Below the pieces are notes generated by a model, which saw only the letters and a list, made by a program, of their open reading frames with translations, was not told the DNA's origin and ran no database searches. Made by a program: the position numbers and the translations under genes. 64,000 nucleotides of DNA from MED-G105 sp039814575 (GTDB taxonomy: Bacteria > Pseudomonadota > Alphaproteobacteria > Caulobacterales > Parvularculaceae): the NCBI GenBank assembly GCA_039814575.1, contig JBCCAY010000016.1:19329-83328 (forward strand), read 5' to 3'. Shown here in pieces: positions 35,305-44,128 of this stretch. Within the stretch, counting starts at the first letter, position 1. Every line of letters starts with the position of its first letter.

Positions 35305-36114
35305 ATGTTCGACAAAGGCGCAAACAAGCAGCCCAAACGCGAGGCAGCGGTAAGCGTCGTCCTAGTCGACGGCGAGCGCTTCGACGGCTTTGTTTACCTC
35401 AAACACGATGAACGCTTGGTCGATCTGTTAAACGACAAACGCGCCTTCATTCCTTTCAAGCGCGATGACGACGGCACGGTGATCATCGCGAAATCCAGCA
35501 TTTCCTGCTTAAACGAGCGCGATCGTCCGAAGGCCGCTAACGCGGAAAAAACCGGCGATACGCCTTCTGACGAAACGATGACCGACGCCGGCGTTCAACC
35601 GGCGCCCCCGAACCAAAACGAAACCGCTCAAGGCGCGAAGTCTTTCGCTGAGCCGCCGAATGATATGGGTAGGGATGATACGTCCTCGCCGCGCGATGAT
35701 GACCAAGGCGATGACGACCAAGGCGATGGCGCAACATGCCAGGGCGGGTCGGACGACGGCGCAGCGGCGAGCGCATCGGACAAAACGACCGACGATGGAA
35801 AAACAGATAGAGATGAGGCGGATAGCCGCCAATCGGAACAAGATACCGCGCGTCGCGCCCGTAAGCGGACTGACCTCTATAAGGTGTTGCGCATTTCGCC
35901 GGATGCGAGCCTAGAGGAAATCCGTACGGCCTACAAAACGCGCATGAAGGCAGTGCACCCAGATACGCTCATTGGACAAAACGTCGACGAAGAAAAAAAA
36001 CGCGCCGCCCTGCAGGCGACGCAACTGGTGAACCGCGCCTATCGCGCCATTCTCGCTGAACGCGAGCGGGAAGCAGGCGAAAACGTCGACGAAAGCGATC
36101 AGGCCGCCGTTTAA
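35305..36114 (+). CDS. J-domain protein with acidic linker and unknown N-terminal domain
   Basis: A 269-residue co-chaperone candidate. Residues about 10-70 form a small beta-rich domain (VVLVDGERFDGFVYL, LVDLLNDKRAFIPF, IIAKSSISCL) of unknown function. Residues 75-190 are acidic and low-complexity, including a 15-bp repeated DDDQG segment. The C-terminal 70 residues are a J domain (DLYKVLRISPDASLEEIRTAY, then VHPD as the HPD motif that stimulates DnaK ATPase). No zinc-finger or DnaJ C-terminal domains exist, so it is a specialised class C protein. Similar N-terminal-domain/J-domain architecture occurs in other alphaproteobacteria, but its client is unknown. Confidence 0.8.
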   Translation: MFDKGANKQPKREAAVSVVLVDGERFDGFVYLKHDERLVDLLNDKRAFIPFKRDDDGTVIIAKSSISCLNERDRPKAANAEKTGDTPSDETMTDAGVQPAPPNQNETAQGAKSFAEPPNDMGRDDTSSPRDDDQGDDDQGDGATCQGGSDDGAAASASDKTTDDGKTDRDEADSRQSEQDTARRARKRTDLYKVLRISPDASLEEIRTAYKTRMKAVHPDTLIGQNVDEEKKRAALQATQLVNRAYRAILAEREREAGENVDESDQAAV

Positions 36115-36205
36115 CGTTGAAAGCCTTCAATCAGAAAACGTGTAGCGCGCTCAGGCGACCGTCGCCGGAACGTTGTACGCAGTGACTGTAGATCCAGCCG
36201 AGATG

Positions 36206-36670
36206 TTATCGTTGGGGACCTTGGGGACCAATGCCTTGTCCGCCGGCCGGCAGCTGACCAACATTGCCGAGGAGCTGCTCCCAAAACGACAATTCCTTGC
36301 CGCGGGTCGGCGTCTTCTTGTTCGACATACTAACATTGATGCTGTCTTTAAGCGCGATGTTTTGCACTTCGCTCACCGTTCCTGCCTCATCGAAATGAAA
36401 GGCGATGACCGTTTGACTGGTGGTCTCTGGGCGAAAGAATGCGCGCGCTTGGTCGCGGCTGGCGAGATAGTACCAAGAATTATCGTTGAACGTCGCTTTC
36501 ATCGAGGGCTCGCCATATTTCGCAAGCACGCTTTCCTTGGTGTCGATGCCTTCTCGCGCTGTGAGCGCGGTTTCGCCGCGCTCAAGAATGTATCCGTGGC
36601 TGGTGCGAACTGAAACGCACCCTTGCGCCGTGATCGCCAACAACAAGCCTACTAACAACAAACGTTTCAC
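36206..36670 (-). CDS. bamE: BamE/SmpA (OmlA) family outer-membrane assembly lipoprotein
   Basis: A lipoprotein of the BamE family, a component of the Bam complex that inserts beta-barrel proteins. I chose the GTG at 36670 (reading MKRLLLVGLLLAITAQGC) because AAGGA lies 9 nt upstream; an ATG at 36679 is too close to that site. The lipobox is ITAQGC. The mature part shows the SmpA/OmlA pattern GYILERGETALTAREGIDTKESVLAKYGEPS and SWYYLASRD. The C-terminal Gly/Gln tail is low-complexity. It is divergent from the bc1-chaperone gene, as commonly seen in alphaproteobacteria. Confidence 0.87.
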   Translation of the reverse strand: MKRLLLVGLLLAITAQGCVSVRTSHGYILERGETALTAREGIDTKESVLAKYGEPSMKATFNDNSWYYLASRDQARAFFRPETTSQTVIAFHFDEAGTVSEVQNIALKDSINVSMSNKKTPTRGKELSFWEQLLGNVGQLPAGGQGIGPQGPQR

Positions 36671-36685
36671 GGATCCCATTCCTTT

Positions 36686-36749
36686 CAACGCCTAATCGGC
36701 TCAACGCTTTATCAGCGCAACGCCTTATCAGCGCAACGCCTTATCAGCG
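36686..36749. repeat. 16-bp tandem repeat, four copies, upstream of bamE
   Basis: Units CAACGCCTAATCGGCT, CAACGCTTTATCAGCG and two of CAACGCCTTATCAGCG follow each other without spacing in the bamE leader region. The last two are identical. The array lies where the bamE promoter or operators should be. Confidence 0.88.
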
Positions 36750-36940
36750 AACCTCCAGCGCATCTGCGGTCAAGCGCATCCGCCCGAAGCGGCGAAACAC
36801 CGTCACCGCTAAGAGAGAGCATCACAGCCAAGCAAAGAACCGAGCGACATATCAGCCGTTAATGACTCTACAACGGTTCTGCAACGCTTGAAGCGACGCC
36901 ATCGTCGGCCTATGTGACCGCAACACTGGATCTCCATCTT

Positions 36941-37507
36941 ATGATTCTCGGCTTCTTAAAGAAAGACCCACTACGTCAGACGGCTATCTCCCTATACACG
37001 GAGATCGTCGCCGCCGCGCGTCGGCCGGAGTTCTTCGCCGAGGGCCGCGCGCCCGACACCGTCGAAGGCCGCTTCGAAGTCTTGTCATTACATATGTATT
37101 TGGTGCTGCGCCGCTTAAAATCCGAAGGCGCGCCCGGCAAAGCGCTGTCTCAGAAGCTTTTCGATGTGTTTTTCCAGAACATGGACGATTCCTTGCGGGA
37201 GCTTGGCGTCGGCGACCTCACGGTCGGCAAAAAAATTCGGAAAATGGCGGAGGCGTTTTACGGTCGCACCGGCGCATATGAAGACGCGCTGAGCGACAAT
37301 GACGAAGCCTCCAAGACGACAAAACTCGCGGGCGCTGTCGCGCGCAACGTTATGGGCGCCGACCCGGAGAATGGCGCCCCTATGGGGGCCGTTGCGATCG
37401 CGGCCTTTATGCAAAGGGCGGAACAGGATCTCGCGGTTCAGTCTATCGGAGCTTTCGAAAGCGGTTCGGTGCGCTTTGCGGACTTCTCCGCCCCAAATGA
37501 ACCGTAA
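36941..37507 (+). CDS. Ubiquinol-cytochrome c chaperone (CBP3/UQCC1 family)
   Basis: An alphaproteobacterial relative of the mitochondrial CBP3/UQCC1 assembly factor of the bc1 complex, about 188 residues. Family marks: LYTEIVAAARRPEFFAEGRAPDTVEGRFEVLSLH, LVLRRLKSEG, LFDVFFQNMDDSLRELGVGDL, and KKIRKMAEAFYGR. The ATG at 36941 (MILGFLKKDP) resembles the start of relatives; a GTG at 36914 would add nine residues. It probably forms an operon with yceD, 81 bp downstream. Confidence 0.88.
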   Translation: MILGFLKKDPLRQTAISLYTEIVAAARRPEFFAEGRAPDTVEGRFEVLSLHMYLVLRRLKSEGAPGKALSQKLFDVFFQNMDDSLRELGVGDLTVGKKIRKMAEAFYGRTGAYEDALSDNDEASKTTKLAGAVARNVMGADPENGAPMGAVAIAAFMQRAEQDLAVQSIGAFESGSVRFADFSAPNEP

Positions 37508-37588
37508 ATTGACGCTGGACCGGCTCAAACAACAACCGCGACGTCGGAAACATAGCACTTAAAGAACACTGCAAACGGCGCTCCCTCT

Positions 37589-38131
37589 ATGAAGACACAC
37601 AAAGGCACCTTCGATTTCAAAGCGACGCTGCAAGTCGATGCCGGACCGTTGCGTTTTTCGCTCAACGCAACCCCTGAGCAACAGGCTGACGCGGCGTCGC
37701 GCCTCGACGTCGTAGCGGTGACGGCGCTCGCCGGCGAGGGCGTGATCAAAGTCAAAGGCGCCAAGGGCGCGGTGCGCGAAGCGATCATCGAGGGCGTGGC
37801 GAGCGCCGCCCTCACCCGACGATGCGTCGCCAGCCTTGAGCCGATGGATGAAGACGTTGAAACGCCGTTTAAAGTGCGCCTCGTCGAGGCCGTGGACGAG
37901 GAAGACTCCCACTCCGATGACGACGTCGATTTGCTTGACGGAGACGCTGTCGATGTCGGCGACCTCCTCATTCAGCAAGTCGCCTTGGCGATGCAGCCCT
38001 ATCCACGAAAAGCCGACGCGCCTAGTTTCCCCAAGGCCGATGCGCCGCCGACGGACAGCGCATCGCCTCAAGACACCAAGACAAGCGGGGCGTTCGCCGA
38101 TTTGAAAACGCTTCTTAATAAAGACGGGTAA
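37589..38131 (+). CDS. yceD: DUF177/YceD family protein
   Basis: A 180-residue member of the YceD (DUF177) family, implicated in 23S rRNA accumulation and processing in bacteria and plastids. The diagnostic region is present: VASAALTRRCVASLEPMDEDVETPFKV, then an acidic stretch DDDVDLLDGDAVDVGDLLIQQVALAMQPYP. The canonical Cys pair is reduced to one Cys (RRCVASL). No rpmF follows, unlike in gammaproteobacteria; plsX comes next, the usual alphaproteobacterial arrangement. Confidence 0.85.
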   Translation: MKTHKGTFDFKATLQVDAGPLRFSLNATPEQQADAASRLDVVAVTALAGEGVIKVKGAKGAVREAIIEGVASAALTRRCVASLEPMDEDVETPFKVRLVEAVDEEDSHSDDDVDLLDGDAVDVGDLLIQQVALAMQPYPRKADAPSFPKADAPPTDSASPQDTKTSGAFADLKTLLNKDG

Positions 38132-38301
38132 GAGCGGCGCGTTTTGAAATATCGCGTCGACTGCGGCGCTTATTGATTTGAAAGTGCGTTCAACGTGGGT
38201 TAGGTCGAAACTTCGCAGAGGCGCGATTTCGCCAATGCATTGAAGGGTTTGTAAGAGCCCTCCAATTTGACGGTGAAGCGACGCAATAGGGGAACAGCGG
38301 T

Positions 38302-39414
38302 TTGCACAAAGCGCCCACTGATAAGAAACACCCAGTTTTGGCGATCGACGCAATGGGCGCCGACGCCGGTCCCGAGACCGTTCTCGCCGGTGTCGCCGAG
38401 GCGCTGCGATCCGGCCTAGAAGCAAGCATCAAATTTTTCGGCGAGGCCGACACCTTACGGGCGATAGCCGCACGCGACGACGCGCTTAAAGACGTCGCGA
38501 TTGAACACGCCGACAGCGTCGTTTCTATGACCGACAAACCGATGCACGTCCTACGGCGCGGTCGCGACACGTCGATGTGGGCGGCGGTGACCGCCGCTGC
38601 CGAAGGCGGCGCCGACGCCGTTGTTTCCGGCGGCAACACCGGCGCTCTGATGGCGGTCGCGCGCCGACAGTTCGGCATGATCGACGGCGTCGACCGTCCG
38701 GCGATTTCAGCGCTGTGGCCGACACCGAAAGGCAGGATCGTCGCCCTCGACGTCGGCGCAAACGTCGAAGCAGATGAAAAGCAACTGGTCGATTTCGCGA
38801 TTATGGGCGAAGCGTATTTCCGGGCGCTGACGGGCAAAGAGAAACCGAGCGTCGCCCTCCTCAATGTCGGCGCGGAGGAATTGAAAGGCCACGAACTCAT
38901 TCGCCGCGCCGCAAGCGTCCTGCGCGACGCCGATCCGGAAATGGACTTCCGCGGTTTCGTCGAAGGAAATGACATCTCTGAAGGCACGGTCGACGTCGTC
39001 GTCACCGACGGCTTCACAGGGAATGTCGCGCTTAAATCGGCCGAAGGTGCCGCGCGCCTTGTAGGCGGTTGGATGAAAGACGCGTTAACGGGGTCTTTCC
39101 TTTCCAAGATCGGCGCCCTTCTTATGATCCGTGAGCTGAAGGCATTGAAAACGAAAATGGACCCCTCGTCCGTCAATGGCGGCGTCTTTCTCGGCGTCAA
39201 CGGTATTGTCGTCAAAAGCCATGGCGGCGCCGACGCCGCCGGGGTCGCTAGCGCCGTGCGCTTAGCGGCGAGCATGGCCGGACGCGGCTTTCGGCGCGAT
39301 GTCGCCGCGCAAGTCGCCCGCGTAACGGAACGATGGCGTGAACGCGCTGAAGCTGAGGACGCCGCCCTCGACGGCGCGGCGACCTTTAGCGCGGACGTAA
39401 AGGCGGCCATATGA
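38302..39414 (+). CDS. plsX: Phosphate acyltransferase PlsX
   Basis: A peripheral membrane enzyme of 370 residues making acyl-phosphate from acyl-ACP for phosphatidic acid synthesis. Motifs: LAIDAMGADAGPETVLAGVAEAL, ADAVVSGGNTGALMA, LDVGANVEADEKQLVDFAIMG, and DVVVTDGFTGNVALKSAEG. The predicted start is a TTG preceded by GGGGA at 8 nt; the conserved core begins at residue 11, so any true start is close. It overlaps fabH by 4 bp (ATGA). Confidence 0.94.
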   Translation: MHKAPTDKKHPVLAIDAMGADAGPETVLAGVAEALRSGLEASIKFFGEADTLRAIAARDDALKDVAIEHADSVVSMTDKPMHVLRRGRDTSMWAAVTAAAEGGADAVVSGGNTGALMAVARRQFGMIDGVDRPAISALWPTPKGRIVALDVGANVEADEKQLVDFAIMGEAYFRALTGKEKPSVALLNVGAEELKGHELIRRAASVLRDADPEMDFRGFVEGNDISEGTVDVVVTDGFTGNVALKSAEGAARLVGGWMKDALTGSFLSKIGALLMIRELKALKTKMDPSSVNGGVFLGVNGIVVKSHGGADAAGVASAVRLAASMAGRGFRRDVAAQVARVTERWRERAEAEDAALDGAATFSADVKAAI

Positions 39415-40391
39415 CGATCCGCTCTGTTGTCGCCGGTTGCGGCGCTTATCTCCCTGAACGCATTCTCACCAATGACGATCTCGCAAAGACGATCGACACC
39501 AGCGACGAATGGATCCGCGAACGCACGGGCATCCACGAACGCCATATCGCGGCCGACGGTCAGTTTACGTCTGATCTCGCCGCAGAAGCAGCGAAAGACG
39601 CCCTCGCCAATGCCGGAAAAAAGCCAGAGGATGTCGATCTTATCGTTGTCGCGACGGCGACGCCGGATCTGACCTTTCCCGCGACGGCCGCCATCATACA
39701 GGCGAAACTCGGCGTTCCAGCCTGCACGGCGTTCGATTTGCAAGCTGTTTGCTCCGGCTTCGTCTACGCCATGTCGACGGTCGACAACTTCATTAAGGCC
39801 GGATCCCATCGCTGCGCGTTGGTGATTGGCGCGGAGACCTTTTCGCGCATTCTGGATTGGGAAGACCGATCGACGTGCGTTCTTTTCGGCGACGGCGCCG
39901 GCGCGTTCGTCGTCACCGCGGAAGAAAGCGACACCAACGACCCGCTGGCCGCGCGCGGCGTCATTGCGAGCGAATTGCAGTGCGACGGCCGCATGGTCAA
40001 TCTTTTATATGTGGACGGCGGCGTCTCGCAGACGCAAACGACCGGTCATGTGCGCATGCAGGGCAACAAGGTCTTTCGCCAAGCGATCGAGCGGATCTCG
40101 TCCGCCATGGTCGCTGCAGCCAAGCGGGCAGATATCGATCCGTCGCAGATTGATTGGTTTGTTCCCCATCAAGCAAATGAACGGATCATCCATGGCGTCG
40201 TCGCCAAACTCGGTCTTAAACCTGAGCAAGTTGTGTCTACGATCGCCGGGCAAGGCAACACCTCAGCAGCGTCAATCCCGCTTGCATACAATACCGCCGT
40301 TAAAGACGGCCGTATTAAACAAGGCGATCTCGTTATGCTCGAGGCGATGGGCGGCGGCTTAACCTGGGGCGCGTGTTTACTACGCGCTTAA
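39411..40391 (+). CDS. fabH: 3-oxoacyl-ACP synthase III FabH
   Basis: The condensing enzyme that starts fatty-acid synthesis by joining acetyl-CoA to malonyl-ACP. The Cys-His-Asn triad is intact: C114 in LQAVCSGFVYA, H253 in WFVPHQANERI, and N283 in GQGNTSAASIPLA. The C-terminal EAMGGGLTWGACLLR is typical. At 326 residues it is full length. It is translationally coupled to plsX. Confidence 0.95.
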   Translation: MTIRSVVAGCGAYLPERILTNDDLAKTIDTSDEWIRERTGIHERHIAADGQFTSDLAAEAAKDALANAGKKPEDVDLIVVATATPDLTFPATAAIIQAKLGVPACTAFDLQAVCSGFVYAMSTVDNFIKAGSHRCALVIGAETFSRILDWEDRSTCVLFGDGAGAFVVTAEESDTNDPLAARGVIASELQCDGRMVNLLYVDGGVSQTQTTGHVRMQGNKVFRQAIERISSAMVAAAKRADIDPSQIDWFVPHQANERIIHGVVAKLGLKPEQVVSTIAGQGNTSAASIPLAYNTAVKDGRIKQGDLVMLEAMGGGLTWGACLLRA

Positions 40392-40510
40392 AGCCGCGAA
40401 CGGTCCTCTTGCCCCCTTGTCTTAATGTTCACGCAAGTTGCTAAACTCTCGCTTAAGCCAGCGTCACAATCGCGCAGAGATAGAAACACTGTAATGATTT
40501 CAAACGCTTG

Positions 40511-40540
40511 TTGACCAGATCGCTGTCGTAGGACTAACAT
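40511..40540 (+). promoter_or_regulatory. Candidate sigma-70-type promoter upstream of ihfA
   Basis: TTGACC (40511-40516) and TAACAT (40535-40540) are separated by 18 bp, about 110 bp before the ihfA start. The gap after fabH is 258 bp, room for a separate ihfA promoter. Confidence 0.35.
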
Positions 40541-40649
40541 TCAGCGCGATCGGCGCAATGGTGTCGCGCCGAACTGTTTCGCGTGTAAGTGCACCCCCTG
40601 TTTTCTTCAATGCTGCGAAGGCGACAGGAAGAACGGAAAGCGAGACCTT

Positions 40650-40973
40650 ATGACGAACCGCACCCTTACCCGCGCGGATTTGACGGACGCGATCTATCGA
40701 TCCGTCGGCATATCGAGAAACGAATCGGCTATATTTGTTGAGCGTATCGTAGAGGAAGTTTGCGCCTGTTTAGAACGCGGCGAGACAGTTAAAATCTCTT
40801 CGTTCGGAACGTTCTCTGTTCGTGATAAAAAGATGCGTATAGGACGCAACCCCAAGACAGGTGAAGAGGTTCCTATCACGCCGCGCCGTGTCATCTCTTT
40901 CAGGGCATCGAATGTTCTTAAAGATCAAATCAATGATAATCTAACTGGTAAAACGCAGCAGGCCGCCGAATAA
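40650..40973 (+). CDS. ihfA: Integration host factor subunit alpha
   Basis: A 107-residue DNA-bending protein of the HU/IHF family. It begins LTRADLTDAIYRSVGISRNE and carries the beta-arm signature KISSFGTFSVRDKKMRIGRNPKTGEEVPI, with the intercalating proline in GRNP. The family order plsX-fabH-ihfA-merR supports the alpha subunit. It acts with IhfB in recombination, transcription and replication architecture. Confidence 0.94.
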   Translation: MTNRTLTRADLTDAIYRSVGISRNESAIFVERIVEEVCACLERGETVKISSFGTFSVRDKKMRIGRNPKTGEEVPITPRRVISFRASNVLKDQINDNLTGKTQQAAE

Positions 40974-40999
40974 AGGCGCACCCACAAAAGGGAAACTTA

Positions 41000-41524
41000 A
41001 TGGCGATCGCGAAATCTGCAGAAGCATTTCGCACCATCAGCGAGGCGGCGAACGAGCTTGACGTTCCCCAGCACGTTCTTCGTCATTGGGAAGAAGTCTT
41101 TGGCCAGATCCGGCCAATGCGCCGCGCTGGCGGGCGGCGCTATTATCGACCTGTTGATCTCGACCTTTTGCGCGGCGTTCGCGTGCTCCTCTATGATGAG
41201 CGGTACACGACTAAAGGCGTACAAAAGATCTTCAAAGAACACGGCTTAAAATACATCGCTGAAATCGGCCGCTTAGCCGCCGCCGGTGAGCCGTTAGAGC
41301 TTCGGGCAGACCTCACGGACGAGTCCGAAACAATTGAAGATGCGTCGGAGGTTTCAACCGCTCAAAACCCATCCGAAATGAAGGATGATTTATTGCCGCG
41401 TCTTGAAAAACTGATGGCGGATATCGAAGCGGCGCGCTCAGCTGTTGACGAAGCGCTCCTCGCGCTAGACGCGATCGAAGCTCAGTTAAATATTGAGAAC
41501 GAGAGCGAGCCATCGGACGAGTAA
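41000..41524 (+). CDS. MerR-family transcriptional regulator
   Basis: A 174-residue regulator. The N-terminal winged helix shows RTISEAANELDVPQHVLRHWEEVFGQIRPMRRAGGRRYYRPVDLDLL, the MerR signature; a YTTKGVQKIFKEHGL wing follows. The C terminus is a predicted coiled coil (LEKLMADIEAARSAVDEALLALDAIEAQL) without metal-binding cysteines. This is the conserved alphaproteobacterial MerR protein found just after ihfA; its targets are not known. Only 26 bp separate it from ihfA. Confidence 0.9.
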   Translation: MAIAKSAEAFRTISEAANELDVPQHVLRHWEEVFGQIRPMRRAGGRRYYRPVDLDLLRGVRVLLYDERYTTKGVQKIFKEHGLKYIAEIGRLAAAGEPLELRADLTDESETIEDASEVSTAQNPSEMKDDLLPRLEKLMADIEAARSAVDEALLALDAIEAQLNIENESEPSDE

Positions 41525-41704
41525 GCGAAGAGAGCAGCGGCGTTGCGCCCTCTTCAGTATCCTCAAATACGCTAGCGACCCACCCTATTGATCTGCAATA
41601 GAAATTTTAATTTGCATCGTTGGCGACATCTCGGTGTGTGTTGCTTCCCTGAATTTGATGGCGTCATATTAGGCCGACAAGACGCCCAAACGGGAGACGA
41701 AACG

Positions 41705-42286
41705 ATGCCGAAGAAGATCTTTGTTTGGACGGCCCACCCCCAAAAAGGCTCTTTGTGTGAGGCGATCGCCGACGCCTACGAAACGGGCGCACAAAAGGCG
41801 GGCGCAGAGATCCGCCGTATGAATCTCGCGGACATGGACTTTTCCGATGGTTTCGGGGGCTATGCTGACGCACCGACGCTGGAGCCGGACCTTATCGCCT
41901 GGCAGGAAGCAATGGCGTGGGCGGATCATATCTTCATCGTCCACCCCTATTGGTGGGGCGCAATGCCGGCCCGTGCAAAAACCGTCTTCGACCGCGGCCT
42001 CACGCCCGGCTTCGCCTACAAATACCACGGCAACAGCTTCAAATGGGACAAGATGTTAAGCGGCAAAACCGCCGACGCTGTTATCACGTCAGACACGCCG
42101 CCCTTCTATGATGTGTTGTTTTACAGAAAGCCGGCGCGCCGGGTGTTGAAAAACCAAGTGCTCGGCTTTTGCGGGATTCAGCTGATGAATATTGTCCAGT
42201 TCGGCTCGGTAAAAAAAGCCAATGAAGGGAAAATCCGCTCATGGCTCAGCAAAACTGAGCGTCTCGGCACCCGCGCCGCGGCATGA
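41705..42286 (+). CDS. NAD(P)H dehydrogenase (quinone)-type flavodoxin-fold reductase
   Basis: A 193-residue member of the NQO1/MdaB/KefF flavodoxin-like family, FAD/FMN-dependent two-electron reductases of quinones. The ATG at 41705 (MPKKIFVWTAHPQKGSL) is preceded by GGGAG and starts at the conserved first strand; upstream in-frame codons look untranslated. Motifs: AHPQKGSLCEAIA and FIVHPYWWGAMPARAKTVFDRGLTPGFAY. It sits between merR and tRNA-Pro, and its relation to either is unclear. Confidence 0.87.
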   Translation: MPKKIFVWTAHPQKGSLCEAIADAYETGAQKAGAEIRRMNLADMDFSDGFGGYADAPTLEPDLIAWQEAMAWADHIFIVHPYWWGAMPARAKTVFDRGLTPGFAYKYHGNSFKWDKMLSGKTADAVITSDTPPFYDVLFYRKPARRVLKNQVLGFCGIQLMNIVQFGSVKKANEGKIRSWLSKTERLGTRAAA

Positions 42287-42428
42287 GACCAGGAAGCCTT
42301 GTTCCATGGTCTTTAAAGTGGCGGCAATGGGCAAAGCCCGGTTCGATCAACGCCGCTCGACAAGGCATTGCGGCCCGACGCCCCTCGGCCTATAAGCAGG
42401 GACTTGGCGAGGCTCCCTCGCTGAGGTT

Positions 42429-42505
<77 letters not shown>

Positions 42506-42592
42506 TTTCCGCGGTTAAGAATGTAACCAATCGCTTCCGCATAAAGACCGTTTAGCCCACGAAAATAAAAGATGAGCGCGCAAAGCGCGCGG

Positions 42593-42692
42593 GGGTTCGA
42601 ATCCCGCCGCTCCGACCATTCTAGCGGTTAAGAATGTGACCAATCGTTGCCGCACAAAGACCTTTTAACCGACGAAAACAAAAGATGAGCGC
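42593..42692. repeat. Duplicated tRNA-Pro 3' end and flank
   Basis: An ungapped copy of 42480-42579 (tRNA-Pro T arm, acceptor strand, CCA and 74 bp beyond) with 11 mismatches; the first 28 nt are identical. A GCGCGCAAAGCGCGC hairpin lies between the copies at about 42576-42590. A 3' tRNA end duplicated next to an intact tRNA is what integration at a tRNA attachment site leaves, but no integrase remains. The copy ends 1 bp before the stop codon of the next gene. Confidence 0.85.
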
Positions 42693-42693
42693 C

Positions 42694-43083
42694 CTACTCT
42701 ACACCGTCGGGATTCCAAAACCCCCAATGGATCGCGATCTTTCCGGCCGGCGAAATCTCAAATACATCAAGGCCGCCAAACTTAGACACCGTTCCGTCCT
42801 GGAGGGTTCCCGTCGCATGCCAACGCACGCCGATCTTCGGCGCGGACTCATAGACATTTTCAGTCTCAAACGTAATTTCTTTAAACATGCCGCCGACTTC
42901 GTCGAATAGCGCGCGGTGCGCCTCAACAGTCGTAATCGGCGGTTCGCCGACAGGGTCATGGCTCACCGCGTCCGGCTCAAAATGGTCGAGCAGCAAATCC
43001 GTATCGTTCTTGGCGGTGCGCCGCCAGAATTCCGCGACCGCTTCACGGCAGGTTTCGAGATCGGCCTTAGGCTTGGTCATCAT
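42694..43083 (-). CDS. SnoaL-like (NTF2-fold) protein
   Basis: A 129-residue cone-shaped alpha+beta fold protein of the SnoaL/ester cyclase-like group, recognised by DLLLDHFEPDAVSHDPVG, a middle VEAHRALFDEVGGMF helix and GVRWHATGTLQDG with GKIAIHWGFWNPDG. Such proteins include polyketide cyclases, hydratases and isomerases, so the reaction is open. It begins within the last codons of the ABC ATPase gene (14-17 bp overlap) and is the last gene of the transporter operon, which ties it to the imported compound. Confidence 0.75.
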   Translation of the reverse strand: MMTKPKADLETCREAVAEFWRRTAKNDTDLLLDHFEPDAVSHDPVGEPPITTVEAHRALFDEVGGMFKEITFETENVYESAPKIGVRWHATGTLQDGTVSKFGGLDVFEISPAGKIAIHWGFWNPDGVE

Positions 43084-44128
43084 CTAACTCCTGAAATTGC
43101 ATTGTCTGCTCATTAGGCCAATGGACGACGACATCATCGTCCTTACTCGGTGGATTGAGATCGCACTGCAGGCCGACCACCATATGGCGTCCTGCCTTTT
43201 CCGTCTCGACCTCAACTTCGAACGACGGCCCGCGGAAAATAATGTCCGACACTTTGCCGACGAGCCATGAAGACTTTTCCGCGTCATCCGGCTTGCCGAG
43301 ACGCACAGCTTCTGGCCGCACGCCATAACCGGTTTTTCCGTTGAGGCTAGGTTTTACGACGCGAACGCAGCCCCCCTCGCCTAAGTCAAGGACAGACCCC
43401 TCGATCGGAGGCAATCGATTGATCTGACCAATAAACGAAGCGACAAAACTATCCTTCGGCTGGCGGTAAACGATCTCCGGCGTGTCAAGCTGGACGACGT
43501 TTCCGCCGGCCATCACGCAAACGCGGTCGGCAAGACCAAACGCTTCGTCTTGGTGGTGAGCGACATAAATAAACGTCGTATCCGTTTGGCCCTGTAAGGC
43601 TTTCAATTCCCGCTGCATGTGATGGCGAAGAATGGGATCGAGCGCGCCCAAAGGCTCGTCCAGCAAAAGCGCTTTTGGCTTCTTCACCAGTGACCGAGCG
43701 AGCGCAACCCTTTGCTGCTGTCCGCCGGAAAGCGCCGACGGCTTGCGGTCCGCAAGTTGTTCAAGCCGAACGAGACGAACGCCTTCCTCAACGCGCGCGG
43801 CGAGTACATCGCCGGTGAGACCGTCGCGGCGCAGACCATAGGCGATATTGTCCCACACCGTCATATGCGGAAACAGGGCGTAGGATTGAAACACCATATT
43901 GATCGGGCGTTTGTTCGCCGGCACAGACGTGATGTCGTCGCCGTCGATCGTTATCTGCCCGGAATCCGGGTTTTCCAGCCCGGCGATCATCCGCAGCGTC
44001 GTCGACTTTCCGCATCCTGAGGGACCGAGAAAAGCAAGAAACTCTCCGCGTTCAACCTTCAGGGATAAGTCGTCGATAATCGTAACGGCGCCAAAAGACT
44101 TAGAGATGGATTTGAGTTCAACGGCCAT
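43067..44128 (-). CDS. ABC transporter ATP-binding protein, PotA-like
   Basis: The ATPase of a polyamine/opine/small-organic-cation importer, 353 residues. Walker A GPSGCGKST, Q-loop, signature LSGGQQQRVALARSL, Walker B ALLLDEPLGALDP and the switch His in YVAHHQDEAF are all intact. The C-terminal regulatory TOBE_2 domain covers about 270-350. It overlaps the permease gene by 11 bp. The substrate class (spermidine, putrescine, Fe3+ or other) is inferred only from the PotABCD-type family membership. Confidence 0.9.
   Translation of the reverse strand: MAVELKSISKSFGAVTIIDDLSLKVERGEFLAFLGPSGCGKSTTLRMIAGLENPDSGQITIDGDDITSVPANKRPINMVFQSYALFPHMTVWDNIAYGLRRDGLTGDVLAARVEEGVRLVRLEQLADRKPSALSGGQQQRVALARSLVKKPKALLLDEPLGALDPILRHHMQRELKALQGQTDTTFIYVAHHQDEAFGLADRVCVMAGGNVVQLDTPEIVYRQPKDSFVASFIGQINRLPPIEGSVLDLGEGGCVRVVKPSLNGKTGYGVRPEAVRLGKPDDAEKSSWLVGKVSDIIFRGPSFEVEVETEKAGRHMVVGLQCDLNPPSKDDDVVVHWPNEQTMQFQELDDDQA

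Noticed and set aside
42570..42592. GCGCGCAAAGCGCGC as a terminator of the tRNA
   Set aside because: A good hairpin, but no T-run follows it.
42593..42618. A second tRNA-Pro gene
   Set aside because: Only the T arm and acceptor 3' strand are present; the D arm and anticodon arm are missing.
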